NCBI RefSeq assembly: GCF_038502225.1
Contig: NC_091307.1
Coordinates: forward strand, 28,383,578-28,447,577
Source: Cherax quadricarinatus
Taxonomy: Eukaryota; Arthropoda; Malacostraca; Decapoda; Parastacidae
Length of the DNA stretch: 64,000 bases
Reading direction: 5' to 3'
Part shown: one piece after another, positions 33,298 through 45,099 of the stretch
How positions within the stretch are numbered: the stretch's first letter is position 1
How the letters are laid out: each line of letters begins with the position of its first letter
Made by a program: the position numbers and the translations under genes
The notes under the pieces: model-generated
Told to the model about the DNA's origin: nothing
Databases searched by the model: none
What the model saw: the letters and a program-made list of their open reading frames with translations, nothing else

Positions 33298-35473
33298 GCA
33301 AGGAGAACTCACATGAAAATAAAAAAAAATACTCAACTGGATAAGCAACACTTTGAAAATCAAGAGAAATTGCTTTACTCAAATTAAATTTACTCAAATT
33401 TACTGTAAATTGAATGAATGGCACAGTGAGTTGTCTTTACTCTCAATTCAATAAAAAAATTTAACAATAAATGATGAAATGGGATCAATAAATCTTGTGC
33501 AAAATTAAAACAAACTGGTAAAGCAATTCTAAATAAAAAGATTAAGTGACACACAAGGAACAAAATATTATGCACAGAACAGGGCATATGAAACTGCACT
33601 GAAATAAACTGTTGCAGTATTGCAAATAACAATTACTAATCAAAAGTACTGCACAACACTACATAAAATTAATGAAAGAAAGAAAAAAAATTAATGGCAG
33701 CACAATGTCTACACAAGAATTATTGCAAAATGAGTCAATGTTGCAATAAAAAAAAAACACACAAGAAAATACAGTTTACAAAAGCAACAAAAAAAAATAT
33801 TATCAAGGAATGAACTGATTGAACACTAACTCTTATTTGGAGCTTAAGCAAACACTTACTGGACAAACAAAAGAATGATTTACTTTAAAAGAAGAACTTA
33901 AAAATTGCACTAAGAGTGAATTTGTTCAATGAAATATAAAAAATAATAGATTCAAAAACACAGAAAAAAAAGGTTTGAACACTGACAGTGATGCAGAACA
34001 CATCATATCAATATAAACACAATACTAGAATTTTCTTGCAATGAAACTTGAGGAATGAAAATTTTTGAAAATAATTGTCTTGCTTCAACAAAATAATGGC
34101 ACTATTGTCTGTAGAGATAAGACAAATTAGACACTGGCTAAATGAAAAGAATTAACATAAGAATGTTCAACACACTGAGAAAAATTAAAATGACAAATGA
34201 ATGAAAACAAATACAACAGACAACACTGAGTTGTGATGCAGAATATAAGGTAATAAACTACTGAATTACTTCACTGCAATACTGTGAACACAAGATAATT
34301 ATGAAGTGTAAACACAAGTTTATACTGCTTATATTGCACACAACAAGGAAAAAACATTAAAGTACTTACTTCAAGTATATATAAAAAAGAAACACAACAC
34401 AACAGACATAAAATAAAGCACGAAAATTGACACTGAAGAAAGAAGAGAAAAAAAATATTGCAAGCAGTATATAATGAACACCGAGTCTAATCAAGAGTTA
34501 CTGAATGACACTAAGAAATCACTGGAAACAAAAAAAAAATGTCTCAACACTCGCAAATGTCTCTTTGAAAAAATATTATTCATTAACACTAGCGATGTTG
34601 TAGAATGAGGTGGATGGTGGTGGAGTGTTGTGGTTGGGGCGTTCGCTGATTACTCTCCACACGTGATCGAAGAATTTGCGCTTAAATCGACGATGAACTC
34701 ACACAGGAGGCTTTTACGATGGCACAAACTGACGAAGGAACACTCTTGGCTCTTGACCCCTATGTGGTCCATAAAAATATGGTGCTAGAACCCGTAATAA
34801 GGGTACAAAAACAGTGGTAGTGGGTGAGATGGGTGGTTGAGGCAGCGCTGTGGTGAGACACCGCGTGGTGACTGGGCCTATGGGATGAACGGCGTAAGCC
34901 ACACTGGGGACACCCGCACTAGGCCCAAAAATATTCTACTCCGGCTGGCTTAAAAACAAACCCACAAAATACCACAACACCACAGGGATGGTAAAACACA
35001 CAGGGTGGCTAGAACTGGAAGCACAAAGCGATGGAGAAAACTGTATCCACGTGGCTTGCTTGAGTACTGGGTTAGTCACCTGGGTTAGTTGCTGGCTAGC
35101 TTGGCTTAACCCTTCACACAGACTGGCTTAATAACTTATAACGATGAGCACAGCAGGGGTGGAAAGCTGGCTTGGCAGGCCAGGCTGGATGGTGTAAGGT
35201 TAGGCTGGACTGGGCTTGGGCTGACCCCCCCACCACAGACTGGCTTAGGTGGCTTGGCTTACTTGCAAACCCGGGTCAACCCCTCGGAAGTAGTGCAAAT
35301 AAGCAAATAAAACGCTAATACACAGAGACTGACCAGAAGTAGGAAGCAATAGGCTGGTCAATGCTTGCTTGGGATAGATGCTTGGCTAGGTCGACCTACT
35401 GGCCACACAAAATATCTGTCGTCGGCTGAGAGAATTTATCCGTGCATCAGCGTAATTATAAATTTTACGCCCA
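33298..35473 (-). other. Possible non-coding interior of an LTR element
   Basis: 33300-34600 is A-rich on the + strand; 34600-35470 is GC-richer with repeated GGCTGGCTT-type words. No gag, protease, RT or integrase motif is readable. It lies immediately downstream (minus strand) of a candidate primer-binding site and LTR. It may be the leader of a non-autonomous LTR element or unrelated DNA. Confidence 0.3.
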
Positions 35474-35489
35474 CACCCCTGTCACCATT

Positions 35490-35757
35490 TGTCATGGGGT
35501 TCGAAAGGAGATAATGAGGGTTGAAGATATATGCACTTGTTGGATGGTAACAATGTATTGTCAGACTGTGGTAAGGGAGTCCAACCTGCCGTGTGTTGCC
35601 TGGTAGACCTATGCATGGACTCAGAGCGAGGTAGCGCGTCCCACTCACTCATGCCGCATCCCGTGACGTCATACAAACTGTCATTAGGCCCCAGCAAAGG
35701 GGTCGTGTATGTAAACCATATGGATGGTACTATGATACACAGATAAGCTATACAACA
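35490..35757 (-). mobile_element. Candidate solo 5' LTR with adjacent primer-binding site
   Basis: On the minus strand the segment starts TGTTGTATAGC and ends CCCCATGACA (TG...CA ends, 268 bp). Two bases later comes TGGTGACAGGGGTG (35487-35474), which has the form of a tRNA-3'-end primer-binding site (starts TGG, pairs with ...CACCA). A TATA-like ATATATC lies inside. No second LTR is visible in the window. Confidence 0.4.
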
Positions 35758-35785
35758 CATGTAGGGGATCAGCAACTATGCTGAC

Positions 35786-36078
35786 ACAGCCAGAGATAAG
35801 TGTTTGTGTATATTTCGCCTGCTCTTGCGAATTCCTTGCATTGTTAAAATCTCTAGTAAGGCTGATGCATGCAGGGGATGAGATGAAAAGCTGTAAGCCT
35901 TCTCCCTGAAAGCTGGCTGCCTTGGATCAACGTCTAGCATAAGTTGGACACCAAGGTATTGTCCAGTGTCGTGAGAATGGTAATGCACTGCGTACCTTGT
36001 TCCAAGGTTCGTAGGTTCGAGTCTCCTTCAGCCAGAGATCAGTGTTTGTGTATATTTCGCCTGCTCTTGCGAATTCCT

Positions 36079-36081
<3 letters not shown>
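35786..36081 (+). mobile_element. SINE-B copies (one fragment, one with tRNA-like head)
   Basis: 36014-36024 is GGTTCGAGTCT, a pol III box B. A box-A-like ATGGTAATGCACTG lies about 37 bp upstream. The body (CAGCCAGAGATCAGTGTTTG, TATTTCGCCTGCTCTTGCGA, ATTCCTTGCA) runs into the TA run at 36082. 35786-35841 is a headless duplicate of the same body. A third copy is at 57971-58051. Confidence 0.7.

Positions 36082-36159
<78 letters not shown>
36082..36159. repeat. (AT)n microsatellite
   Basis: Follows the SINE-B body directly, in the position of its 3' tail. Confidence 0.98.
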
Positions 36160-36163
<4 letters not shown>

Positions 36164-36477
36164 AGTTTGGCATATTCATTTTTTTTACTATAAATCAGCG
36201 GAAACCATTCTGAACATAACGAAAAAAATATGTATCTATGATTTTAAGCAATATTCAAAAAAAATAAATTAATCTAGGCTATGTATACCTAAATTTAGCT
36301 TAAAACATTACGCTAGTTTAAGTTAGGTGAAGTTTCTAAGTTAGATTTGGTCCAAAAATAAAGATTTTTATATCATTGTCAATGAAAAAAAATTAATCTT
36401 TCTGCAAAAGAATTTTTAGGAAAAGGTTGCGTTTTAAGGTAGTTCGGCAAGTTGGGCTTATTAGGCCCGACGTGTGT
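36160..36477 (-). mobile_element. MITE copy 5, old inverted relic
   Basis: Minus-strand alignment to MITE copy 1 is recognisable from CATTCTGAACATAACGAAAA and the AAGTTAGGTGAAGTTTCTAA block, but with heavy divergence; the TIRs are gone. Confidence 0.5.
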
Positions 36478-36600
36478 ATAGGCCTAGTCATGGACCAGGC
36501 CGCGGGGGGGGGGGTTGACTCCCGATAACCCCTTCATGCGCTGTATAATCCTACGGGTTTAGCGCTCCCCCATGATTATATATAATTCCCAAAACACTTC
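36478..36600 (+). mobile_element. LINE-A tail fragment and SINE-D related fragment
   Basis: 36484-36530 is a LINE-A 3' UTR remnant (GGACCAGGCCGCGGGGG). 36535-36590 reads GCGCTGTATAATCCTACGGG, then TTTAGCGCTCCCCCATGATTATA, a SINE-D variant. Confidence 0.6.
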
Positions 36601-36639
36601 AAACCATGCACAAAAATGACACAACATTATTGCAGCCCA

Positions 36640-37258
36640 CGAACCAAAGAAACCATTGCAACATTTAGGACCTACCACCTAATATAAATTTTTGCAATTA
36701 CAGTGCTAAACTGCAGGCGACGATGCAATATCCGGCTTCTGAAAAATTCATTGCATGAAAGATGGAATGGAAAAATTTCGCTATGCTTATCAACAAATAA
36801 TTGCAAGTAACATTCGTGTGGAAGCACACAGCCATATTGTGAAAACGATTTCTAATGTTTTCTCTTTCAAAAGCAGTCTGTTGTTGAAGAAATAATGAAC
36901 ATTGCAAGAAAACTTGGTTTTGATGAACTAGAAAGTGATGATGACAGAAAATGCTCGATTTACACTCGGAAAAATTGTCTGATGATAATGATCTTTTAGA
37001 TCAACAACGACGAGCGTTAAAGCTGACAATGATTCTGAAGCAAATAACGTGTCAATGAAGGAGTTTACTCTCAATGAATCTGAAGACATCTTCCGAGCTG
37101 TAGAAGTCGTGAAACAAAAAATTATTTATGCTGACCCTTGTCGATGGAAGCATATGCAAATTTTCCGAGATGTGGATCAAGTTGTGTGCAGCTTCCAGTG
37201 TATATATGAACACTTAAAGAAAGTTCAGCCTACGCTGCTAAAATGTTTTAAACGATAA
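36640..37258 (+). pseudogene. Tigger/pogo-like transposase C-terminal remnant
   Basis: Across frames the text reads 'IMNIARKLGFDELESDD' followed by 'MKEFTLNESEDIFRAVEVVK', 'IIYADPCRWKHMQIFRDVDQ' and 'EHLKKVQPTLLKCFKR' to a stop at 37258. This is the helical tail that follows the DDE domain in Tigger-type (pogo superfamily) DNA transposases. The DDE core and DNA-binding domains are absent and several frameshifts lie in 36900-37050. Family membership is by pattern recognition only. Confidence 0.6.
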
Positions 37259-37309
37259 TAATGACGCTTTCCTTATATCATCAGGTATGAAATTCAATAA
37301 TTAGTTTAT

Positions 37310-37480
37310 ATTTTATTTTTTCTATAAGTGTTTTTCCTATATATTTCTCTATAACTATTTTTTTCTATATATTTTTCTATAACTATTTTTTTCTGTAACT
37401 GTTTTTTCTATAACTTTTTTTCTATAACTAATTCGTTTATTTCTTTATTTTTTATAGCTATTACTTTGTTTATCTATAAC
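37310..37480. repeat. Degenerate T-rich tandem repeat
   Basis: Repeated TTTTTCTATAACT words at 18-25 bp spacing. Confidence 0.7.
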
Positions 37481-37559
37481 TGTTACCTGTATAAATGATT
37501 ATTAGTATATAGGGAATGTGGAAATTTATTTGTGGTTTCCATGTAGTCAATTCTTCCCC

Positions 37560-37636
37560 TCTCCCTCTTCCCTCTACCAGGTCAGAGACCAGTCCTCCTG
37601 GTTAATGACCTGATCAATAATTATGTTGCTGACATC

Positions 37637-37698
<62 letters not shown>

Positions 37699-37735
37699 CT
37701 GTGTGTGTGTGTGTGTGTCTGTGTGTGTGCGTGTG
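37560..37735. repeat. LINE-A tail relic and (GT)n microsatellite
   Basis: 37572-37632 has minus-strand LINE-A tail words (GACCAGTCCTCCTGG, ATGACCTGATCAA). A GT run with a few CT/GC breaks fills 37639-37735. Confidence 0.75.
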
Positions 37736-38796
37736 TTGACCGGAGGTTCACAGGTGGTAGTGATTGCACAAGTTGATCACGAACACTGCACCTGGCACAG
37801 GGAGCGGTGTTGTCCACCAAGGACACACCTGTTGACTAGCATCATCTCCCCAGCCGGTCTTTCCCAGGTTACTGGCAGAGCCTTACTTGAACTCTGTAAC
37901 CCACACGGACTTAGAGCTTTACATATACACATTCCACTCTCTTCATTCAGTACGTTTAGAAACTAAAACACGACTTAATTTTATCAAACTTATCGTAATT
38001 AATTTAAAATACTACTAGAGTAGCTGACATGGTTTTAAGGATGTCCGTGTTGAGCCTAGAAGTAATGCAGCCTGCTCCCAGCTCTTCTGGATCCAACCCA
38101 CGAGTTTCCTGAAGTGTGGGATGAATTATAAAACGATAGCGAGTGACCTGTTATGTCTTGGACTCTCCGCCATTACACTCATTTCAAGATAGTAAAGTTA
38201 ATCGAAGAAAAGGGGACTCTAATGCTCAAGCAACCCACACTGTGTAGTATAAAATAACGACAAGTTGACGCTTAAATTAAACTTTATTTTTTTATCACTG
38301 TCTGCATGACCTACTTCTAAGAGTGGGCCCTACTCATCTGTGGCATCATCTCCAGCTACTACACCTTAATTCCTGCACCAGTATACAAGACTCAAGCCGC
38401 TGAAACAATTGAAATATAACCTACACTTTGGAGAGGATACTTTAGACGCTGTTTCTGTCCGTCCCGTCCGTCTATAACTGTAAATTATTTGTGAATTGCT
38501 ACAGCCAGTGTAATATAAATATTACTCTTCTGACTGAGATGCATTTTGCCAGACGGGTTGAGTGCGTATTCTAGCTAAGTTCATTATCTTGCCACCTCTG
38601 AACCGCACGTGGGTTGTTAATTAAGCCAGCAAATCACCTCTACTCTCAGCAAGAGATATAATCCCTAAATAGGAATAAACTCTGAGAGATATACATGTTG
38701 TTGTATATTAATCCCCTGATCTCCAGGTGAGTGGAAATGTGTCTCCTAGTTGAAGAGTGGAGAAACTGACCCTTCAAGGGAAGGTTCTAGAGGCTG
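37736..38796. other. Unassigned stretch
   Basis: No gene or recognised repeat; looks single-copy within the window. Confidence 0.4.
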
Positions 38797-38934
38797 GTGA
38801 GTGGTTCTGGATCCAAGGAATTAGAGTTGACCTCCCCATCCTTGGATCAGTGAGGAATGCCTTCTATTCTTCTATGAGCTGTATAACACCTGAAGGTTTA
38901 GCACTCCCTCTTCCCTTCCCATGAATGTGATCAA
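38797..38934 (+). mobile_element. SINE-D, longest copy
   Basis: The body reads GGATCCAAGGAATTAGAG, CTTGGATCAGTGAGGAATGC and GAGCTGTATAACACCTGAAG, then GTTTAGCACT. Its 3' third is the sequence inserted alone at 7675, 14000 and 54074. Similar 5' words occur at 20520-20580 (CATCCAGGGAATTGGAG). I see no pol III boxes in this copy. Confidence 0.5.
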
Positions 38935-38968
38935 AATGCAAACACCGACCTCATGGATCCTACTGCAC

Positions 38969-41900
38969 ACGGTCACTGAAGCACCAGTGCACGGTCACTG
39001 AAGCACCAGTGCACGGTCACTGAAGCACTAGTGCACGGTCAATGAAGCACCAGTGCACGGTCACTGTGAAGCACCAGTGCACGGTCACTGAAGCACTAGT
39101 GCGCAGTCACTGAAGCACCAGTGCACAGTCACTGAAGCACCAGTGCACGGTCACTGTGAAGCACCAGTGCATGGTCACTGAAGCACCAGTGCATGGTCAC
39201 TGTGAAGCACCAGTGAATGGGCACTGTGAAGCACCAGTGCACGGTCACTGAAACACCAGTGCATGGTCGCTGTGAAGCACCAGTGCACGGTCACTGTGAA
39301 GCACCAGTGCACGGTTACTGTGAAGCACCTGTGCACGGTCACTGTGAAGCACCTGTGCACGGTCACTGTGGAGCACCAGTGCACGGTCACTGAAGCACCA
39401 GTGCTCGGTCACTGAAGCACCAGTGCACGGTCACTGTGAAGCACCAGTGCACGGGCACTGAAGCACCAGTGCACGGTCACTGTGAAGGACCTGTGCATGG
39501 TCACTGTGAAGCACCAGTGCACGGTCACTGTGGAGCACCAGTGCACGGTCACTGAAGCACCAGTGCACGGTCACTGTGAAGCACCAGTGCACGGTCACTG
39601 AAGCACCAGTGCACGGTCACTGTGAAGCACCAGTGCACGGTCACTGAAGCACCAGTGCACGGTCACTGTGAAGGACCTGTGCATGGTCACTGTGAAGCAC
39701 CAGTGCATGGTCACTGTGGAGCACCAGTGCACGGTCACTGTGAAGCACCAGTGCACGGTCACTGAAGCACCAGTGCACGGTCACTGTGAAGCACCGGTGC
39801 ACGGTCACTGAAGCACCCAATGCAAGGTCACTGTGAAGCACCAGTGCACGGTCACTGTGAAGCACCAGTGCACGGTCACTGTGAAGCACCAGTGCACGGT
39901 CACTGTGAAGCACCAGTGCACGGTCACTGTGAAGCACCAGTGCACGGTCACTGTGAAGCACCAGTGCACGGTCACTGTGAAGCACCAGTGCACGGTCACT
40001 GTGAAGCACCTGTGCACGGTCACTGTGAAGCACCAGTGCACGGTCACTGTGAAGCACCAGTGCACGGTCACTGTGAAGTACCAGTGCACGGTCACTGTGA
40101 AGGACCTGTGCACGGTCACTGAAGCACCAGTGCACGGTCACTGTGAAGCACCAGTGCACGGTCACTGTTAAGGACCTGTACACGGTCACTGAAGCACCAG
40201 TGCACGGTCACTGTGAAGTACCAGTGCACGGTCACTGTGAAGGACCTGTGCACGGTCACTGAAGCACCAGTGCACGGTCACTGTGAAGGACCTGTGCACG
40301 GTCACTGTGAAGCACCAGTGCACGGTCACTGTGAAGCACCCGTGCACGGTCACTGTGAAGCACCAGTGCACGGTCACTGTGAAGCACCAGTGCACGGTCA
40401 CTGTGAAGCACCAGTGCACGGTCACTGTGAAGCACCAGTGCACGGTCACTGTGAAGCACCAGTGCACGGTCACTGTGAAGCACCAGTGCACGGTCACTGT
40501 GAAGCACCAGTGCGCGCTCTCTGAAGCTCCAGTGCACGGTGAAGCACCAGTGCACGGTCACTGAGTGCGTGGTCACACCAGTGCACGGTCACAGTGCACG
40601 GTCACTGAAGCACCAGTGCACGGTCACTGTGAAGCACCAGTGCACGGTCACTGTGAAGCACCAGTGCACGGTCACTGTGAAGCACCAGTGCACGATCACT
40701 GAAGCACCAGTGCACGGTCACTGTGAAGCACCAGTGCACAGTCACTGTGAAGCACCAGTGCACGGTCACTGTGAAGCACCAGTGCACGGTCACTGAAGCA
40801 CCAGTGCACGGTCACTGTGAAGCACCAGTGCACGGTCACTGTGAAGCACCAGTGCACGGTCACTGTGAAGCACCAGTGCACGGTCACTGTGAAGCAGCAG
40901 TGCACGGTCACTGTGAAGCACAGTGCACGGTCAGTGCACGGTCACTGTGAAGCACCAGTGCAGTGTCACTGTGAAGCACCAGTGCACTGTCACTGTGAAG
41001 CACCAGTGCACAGTCACTGTGAAGCACCAGTGCACGGTCACTGTGAAGCACCAGTGCACGGTCACTGTGAAGCACCAGTGCACGGTCACTGTGAAGCACC
41101 AGTGCACGGTCACTGTGAAGCACCCAGTGCACGGTCACTGTGAAGCACCAGTGCACGGTCACTGAAGCACCAGTGCACGGTCACCAGTGCACGGTGAAGC
41201 ACCAGTGCACGGTCACTGTGAAGCACCAGTGCACGGTCACTGTGAAGCACCAGTGCACGGTCACTGTGAAGCACCAGTGCACGGTCACTGTGAAGCACCA
41301 GTGCACGGTCACTGTGAAGCACCAGTGCACGGTCACTGTGAAGCACCAGTGCACGGTCACTGTGAAGCACCAGTGCACGGTCACTGTGAAGCACCAGTGC
41401 ACGGTCACTGTGAAGCACCAGTGCACGGTCACTGTGAAGCACCAGTGCACGGTCACTGTGAAGCACCAGTGCACGGTCACTGTGAAGCACCAGTGCACGG
41501 TCACTGTGAAGCACCAGTGCACGGTCACTGTGAAGCACCAGTGCACGGTCACTGTGAAGCACCAGTGCACGGTCACTGTGAAGCACCCAGTGCACAGTCA
41601 CTGTGAAGCACCAGTGCACGGTCACTGTGAAGCACCAGTGCACGGTCACTGTGCAAGCACAGTGCACGGTCACTGAAGCACCAGTGCACGGTCACTGTGA
41701 AGCACCAGTGCACGGTCACTGTGAAGCACCAGTGCACGGTCACTGTGAAGCACCAGTGCACGATCACTGTGAAGCACGGTCACTGTGAAGCACCAGTGCA
41801 CAGTCACTGTGCACAGTGCACGGTCACTGTGAAGCACCAGTGCACGGTCACTGTGAAGCACCAGTGCACGGTCACTGTGAAGCACCAGTGCACGGTCACT

Positions 41901-44846
41901 GAAGCACCAGTGCACGGTCACTGTGAAGCACCAGTGCACGGTCACTGTGAAGCACCAGTGCACGGTCACTGTGCACGGTCACTGTGAGCACCAGTGCACG
42001 GTCACTGTGAAGCACCAGTGCACGGTGCACAGTCACTGTGAAGCACCAGTGCACGGTCACTGTGAAGCACCAGTGCACGGTCACTGTGAAGCACCAGTGG
42101 ACGGTCACTGTGAAGCACCAGTGCACGGTCACTGAAGCAAGTGCACCAGTGCACAGTCAGTGAAGCACCAGTGCACGGTCACTGTGAAGCACCAGTGCAC
42201 AGTCACTGTGAAGCACCAGTGCACGGTCACTGTGAAGCACCAGTGCACAGTCACTGTGAAGCACCAGTGCACGGTCACTGAAGCACCAGTGCACGGTCAC
42301 TGTGAAGCACCAGTGCACAGTCACTGTGAAGCACCAGTGCACGGTCACTGTGAAGCACCAGTGCACGGTCACTGTGAAGCACCAGTGCACAGTCACTGTG
42401 AAGCACCAGTGCACGGTCACTGTGAAGCACCAGTGCACGGTCACTGTGAAGCACCAGTGCACGGTCACTGTGAAGCACCAGTGCACGGTCACTGTGAAGC
42501 ACCAGTGCACGGTCACTGTGCACCAGTGCACGGTCACTGTGCACCTGTGCACGGTCACTGTGAAGCACCAGTGCACGGTCACTGAAGCACCAGTGCACGG
42601 TCACTGTGAAGCACCAGTGCACGGTCACTGTGAAGCACCAGTGCACGGTCACTGTGAAGCACCAGTGCACGGTCACTGTGAAGCACCAGTGCACAGTCAC
42701 TGTGAAGCACCAGTGCACGGTCACTGTGAAGCACCAGTGCACAGTCACTGTGAAGCACCAGTGCACGGTCACTGAAGCACCAGTGCACGGTCACTGTGAA
42801 GCACCAGTGCACGGTCACTGTGAAGCACCAGTGCACGGTCACTGTGAAGCACCAGTGCACGGTCACTGTGAAGCACCAGTGCACGGTCACTGTGAAGCAC
42901 CAGTGCACGGTCACTGTGAAGCACCAGTGCACGGTCACTGTGAAGCTCCAGTGCACGGTCACTGTGAAGCAGTGCACGGTCACTGTGAAGCACCAGTGCA
43001 CGGTCACTGTGAAGCACCAGTGCACGGTCACTGTGAAGCACCTGTGCACGGTCACTGTGAAGCACCAGTGCACGGTCACTGTGAAGCACCAGTGCACGGT
43101 CACTGTGAAGCACCAGTGCACGGTCACTGTGAAGCACCAGTGCACGGTCACTGTGAAGCACCAGTGCACGGTCACTGTGAAGCACCTGTGCACGGTCACT
43201 GTGAAGCACCAGTGCACGGTCACTGTGAAGCACCAGTGCACGGTCACTGTGAAGCACCAGTGCACGGTCACTGTGAAGCACCAGTGCACGGTCACTGTGA
43301 AGCACCAGTGCACGGTCACTGTGAAGCACCAGTGCACGGTCACTGTGAAGCACCAGTGCACGGTCACTGTGAAGCACCTGCACGGTCACTGAAGCACCAG
43401 TGCACGGTCACTGTGAAGCACCAGTGCACGGTCACTGTGAAGCACCAGTGCACGGTCACTGTGAAGCACCAGTGCACGGTCACTGTGAAGCACCAGTGCA
43501 CGGTCACTGGGTAGCACCAGAGCCCGGTCACTGTGAAGCACCAGTGCACGGTCACTGTGCAGCACCAGTGCACGGTCACTGGGAAGGACCAGTGCACGGT
43601 CACTGTGAAGCACCAGTGCACGGTCACTGTGAAGCACCAGTGCACGGTCACTGTGAAGCACCAGTGCACGGTCACTGCTGTGCACGGACGCTGTGAAGCA
43701 CCAGTGCACGGTCACTGTGAAGCACCAGTGCACGGTCACTGTGAAGCACCAGTGCACGGTCACTGTGAAGCACCAGTGCACGGTCACTGTGAAGCACCAG
43801 TGCACGGTCACTGTGAAGCACCAGTGCACGGTCACTGTGAAGCACCAGTGCACGGTCACTGTGAAGCACCAGTGCACGGTCACTGTGAAGCACCAGTGCA
43901 CGGTCACTGTGAAGCACCAGTGCACGGTCACTGTGAAGCACCAGTGCACGGTCACTGTGAAGCACCAGTGCACGGTCACTGTGAAGCACCAGTGCACGGT
44001 CACTGTGAAGCACCAGTGCACGGTCACTGTGAAGCACCAGTGCACGGTCACTGTGAAGCACCAGTGCACGGTCACTGTGAAGCACCAGTGCACGGTCACT
44101 GTGAAGCACCAGTGCACGGTCACTGTGAAGGACCTGTGCACGGTCACTGTGAAGCACCAGTGCACGGTCACTGTGAAGCACCAGTGCACGGTCACTGTGA
44201 AGCACCAGTGCACGGTCACTGTGAAGCACCAGTGCACGGTCACTGTGAAGCACCAGTGCACGGTCACTGTGAAGCACCAGTGCACGGTCACTGTGAAGCA
44301 CCAGTGCACGGTCACTTTGAAGCACCTGTGCACGGTCACTGTGAAGCACCAGTGCACGGTCACTGTGAAGCACCAGTGCACGGTCACTGTGAAGCACCAG
44401 TGCACGGTCACTGTGAAGCACCAGTGCACGGTGACTGTGAAGCACCAGTGCACGGTCACTGTGAAGGACCTGTGCACGGTCACTGTGAAGCACCAGTGCA
44501 CGGTCACTGTGAAGCACCAGTGCACGGTCACTGTGAAGCACCAGTGCACGGTCACTGTGAAGCACCAGTGCACGGTCACTGTGAAGCACCAGTGCACGGT
44601 CACTGTGAAGCACCAGTGCACGGTCACTGTGAAGCACCTGTGCACGGTCACTGTGAAGCACCAGTGCACGGTCACTGTGAAGCACCTGTGCACGGTCACT
44701 GTGAAGCACCTGTGCACGGTCACTGTGAAGCACCTGTGCACGGTCACTGTGAAGCACCAGTGCACGGTCACTGTGAAGCACCTGTGCACGGTCACTGTGA
44801 AGCACCAGTGCACGGTCACTGTGAAGCACCTGTGCACGGTCACTGG
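38969..44846. repeat. 5.9-kb satellite of 22/24-bp units
   Basis: Roughly 245 units built on GTGCACGGTCACTG(TG)AAGC plus ACCA. The 22-bp form (ACTGAAGC) and the 24-bp form (ACTGTGAAGC) are mixed at the left. The right 2 kb is almost pure 24-bp. A rarer AAGGACCTGTGCA unit recurs at 39485, 39672, 40098, 40170 and 40242, indicating higher-order repeats. Because 24 is a multiple of 3, frames of up to 485 codons are open on both strands (for example 'KHQCTVTV' and 'TVHWCFTV'). They have no unique flanks and are not proposed as genes. Confidence 0.97.
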
Positions 44847-44954
44847 TCATAAATTTCGAACTAAAAAACAAAAATTTTCCTCTTGTAAAACTAAAAACTT
44901 CCTACCTGAGGAATCTGGAAAATTTCCCTCTCACACAACTCTAAAATTTGCCTT

Positions 44955-45075
44955 CTCACATGGTCTTATTTCAGGGGTCAACGCCCCCGCAGCCCGGTCC
45001 CAGACCAGCCTACCGGTTAATGACTGACCAAGCAGACTGTTGGTGGCAGCAGCCTTGCCTGTGTGTTATCATGCA
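44955..45075 (-). mobile_element. LINE-A tail relic
   Basis: Minus-strand tail words (GGTCAACGCCCCCGCAGCCC on the + strand) between the two satellites. Confidence 0.65.
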
Positions 45076-45099
45076 TTGGTCACCTCTACCACCACAACC

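Noticed and set aside
38969..44846. Large secreted Cys/His-rich repeat protein
   Set aside because: Open frames exist in several phases on both strands purely because the unit is 24 bp; there are no unique N- or C-terminal exons, signal peptide or splice sites.
38969..44846. Functional array of hormone-response elements
   Set aside because: GGTCA-CTG-TGAAG matches only one half-site well, and the GGTCA word is expected in any array with this unit; kept only as a passing remark.
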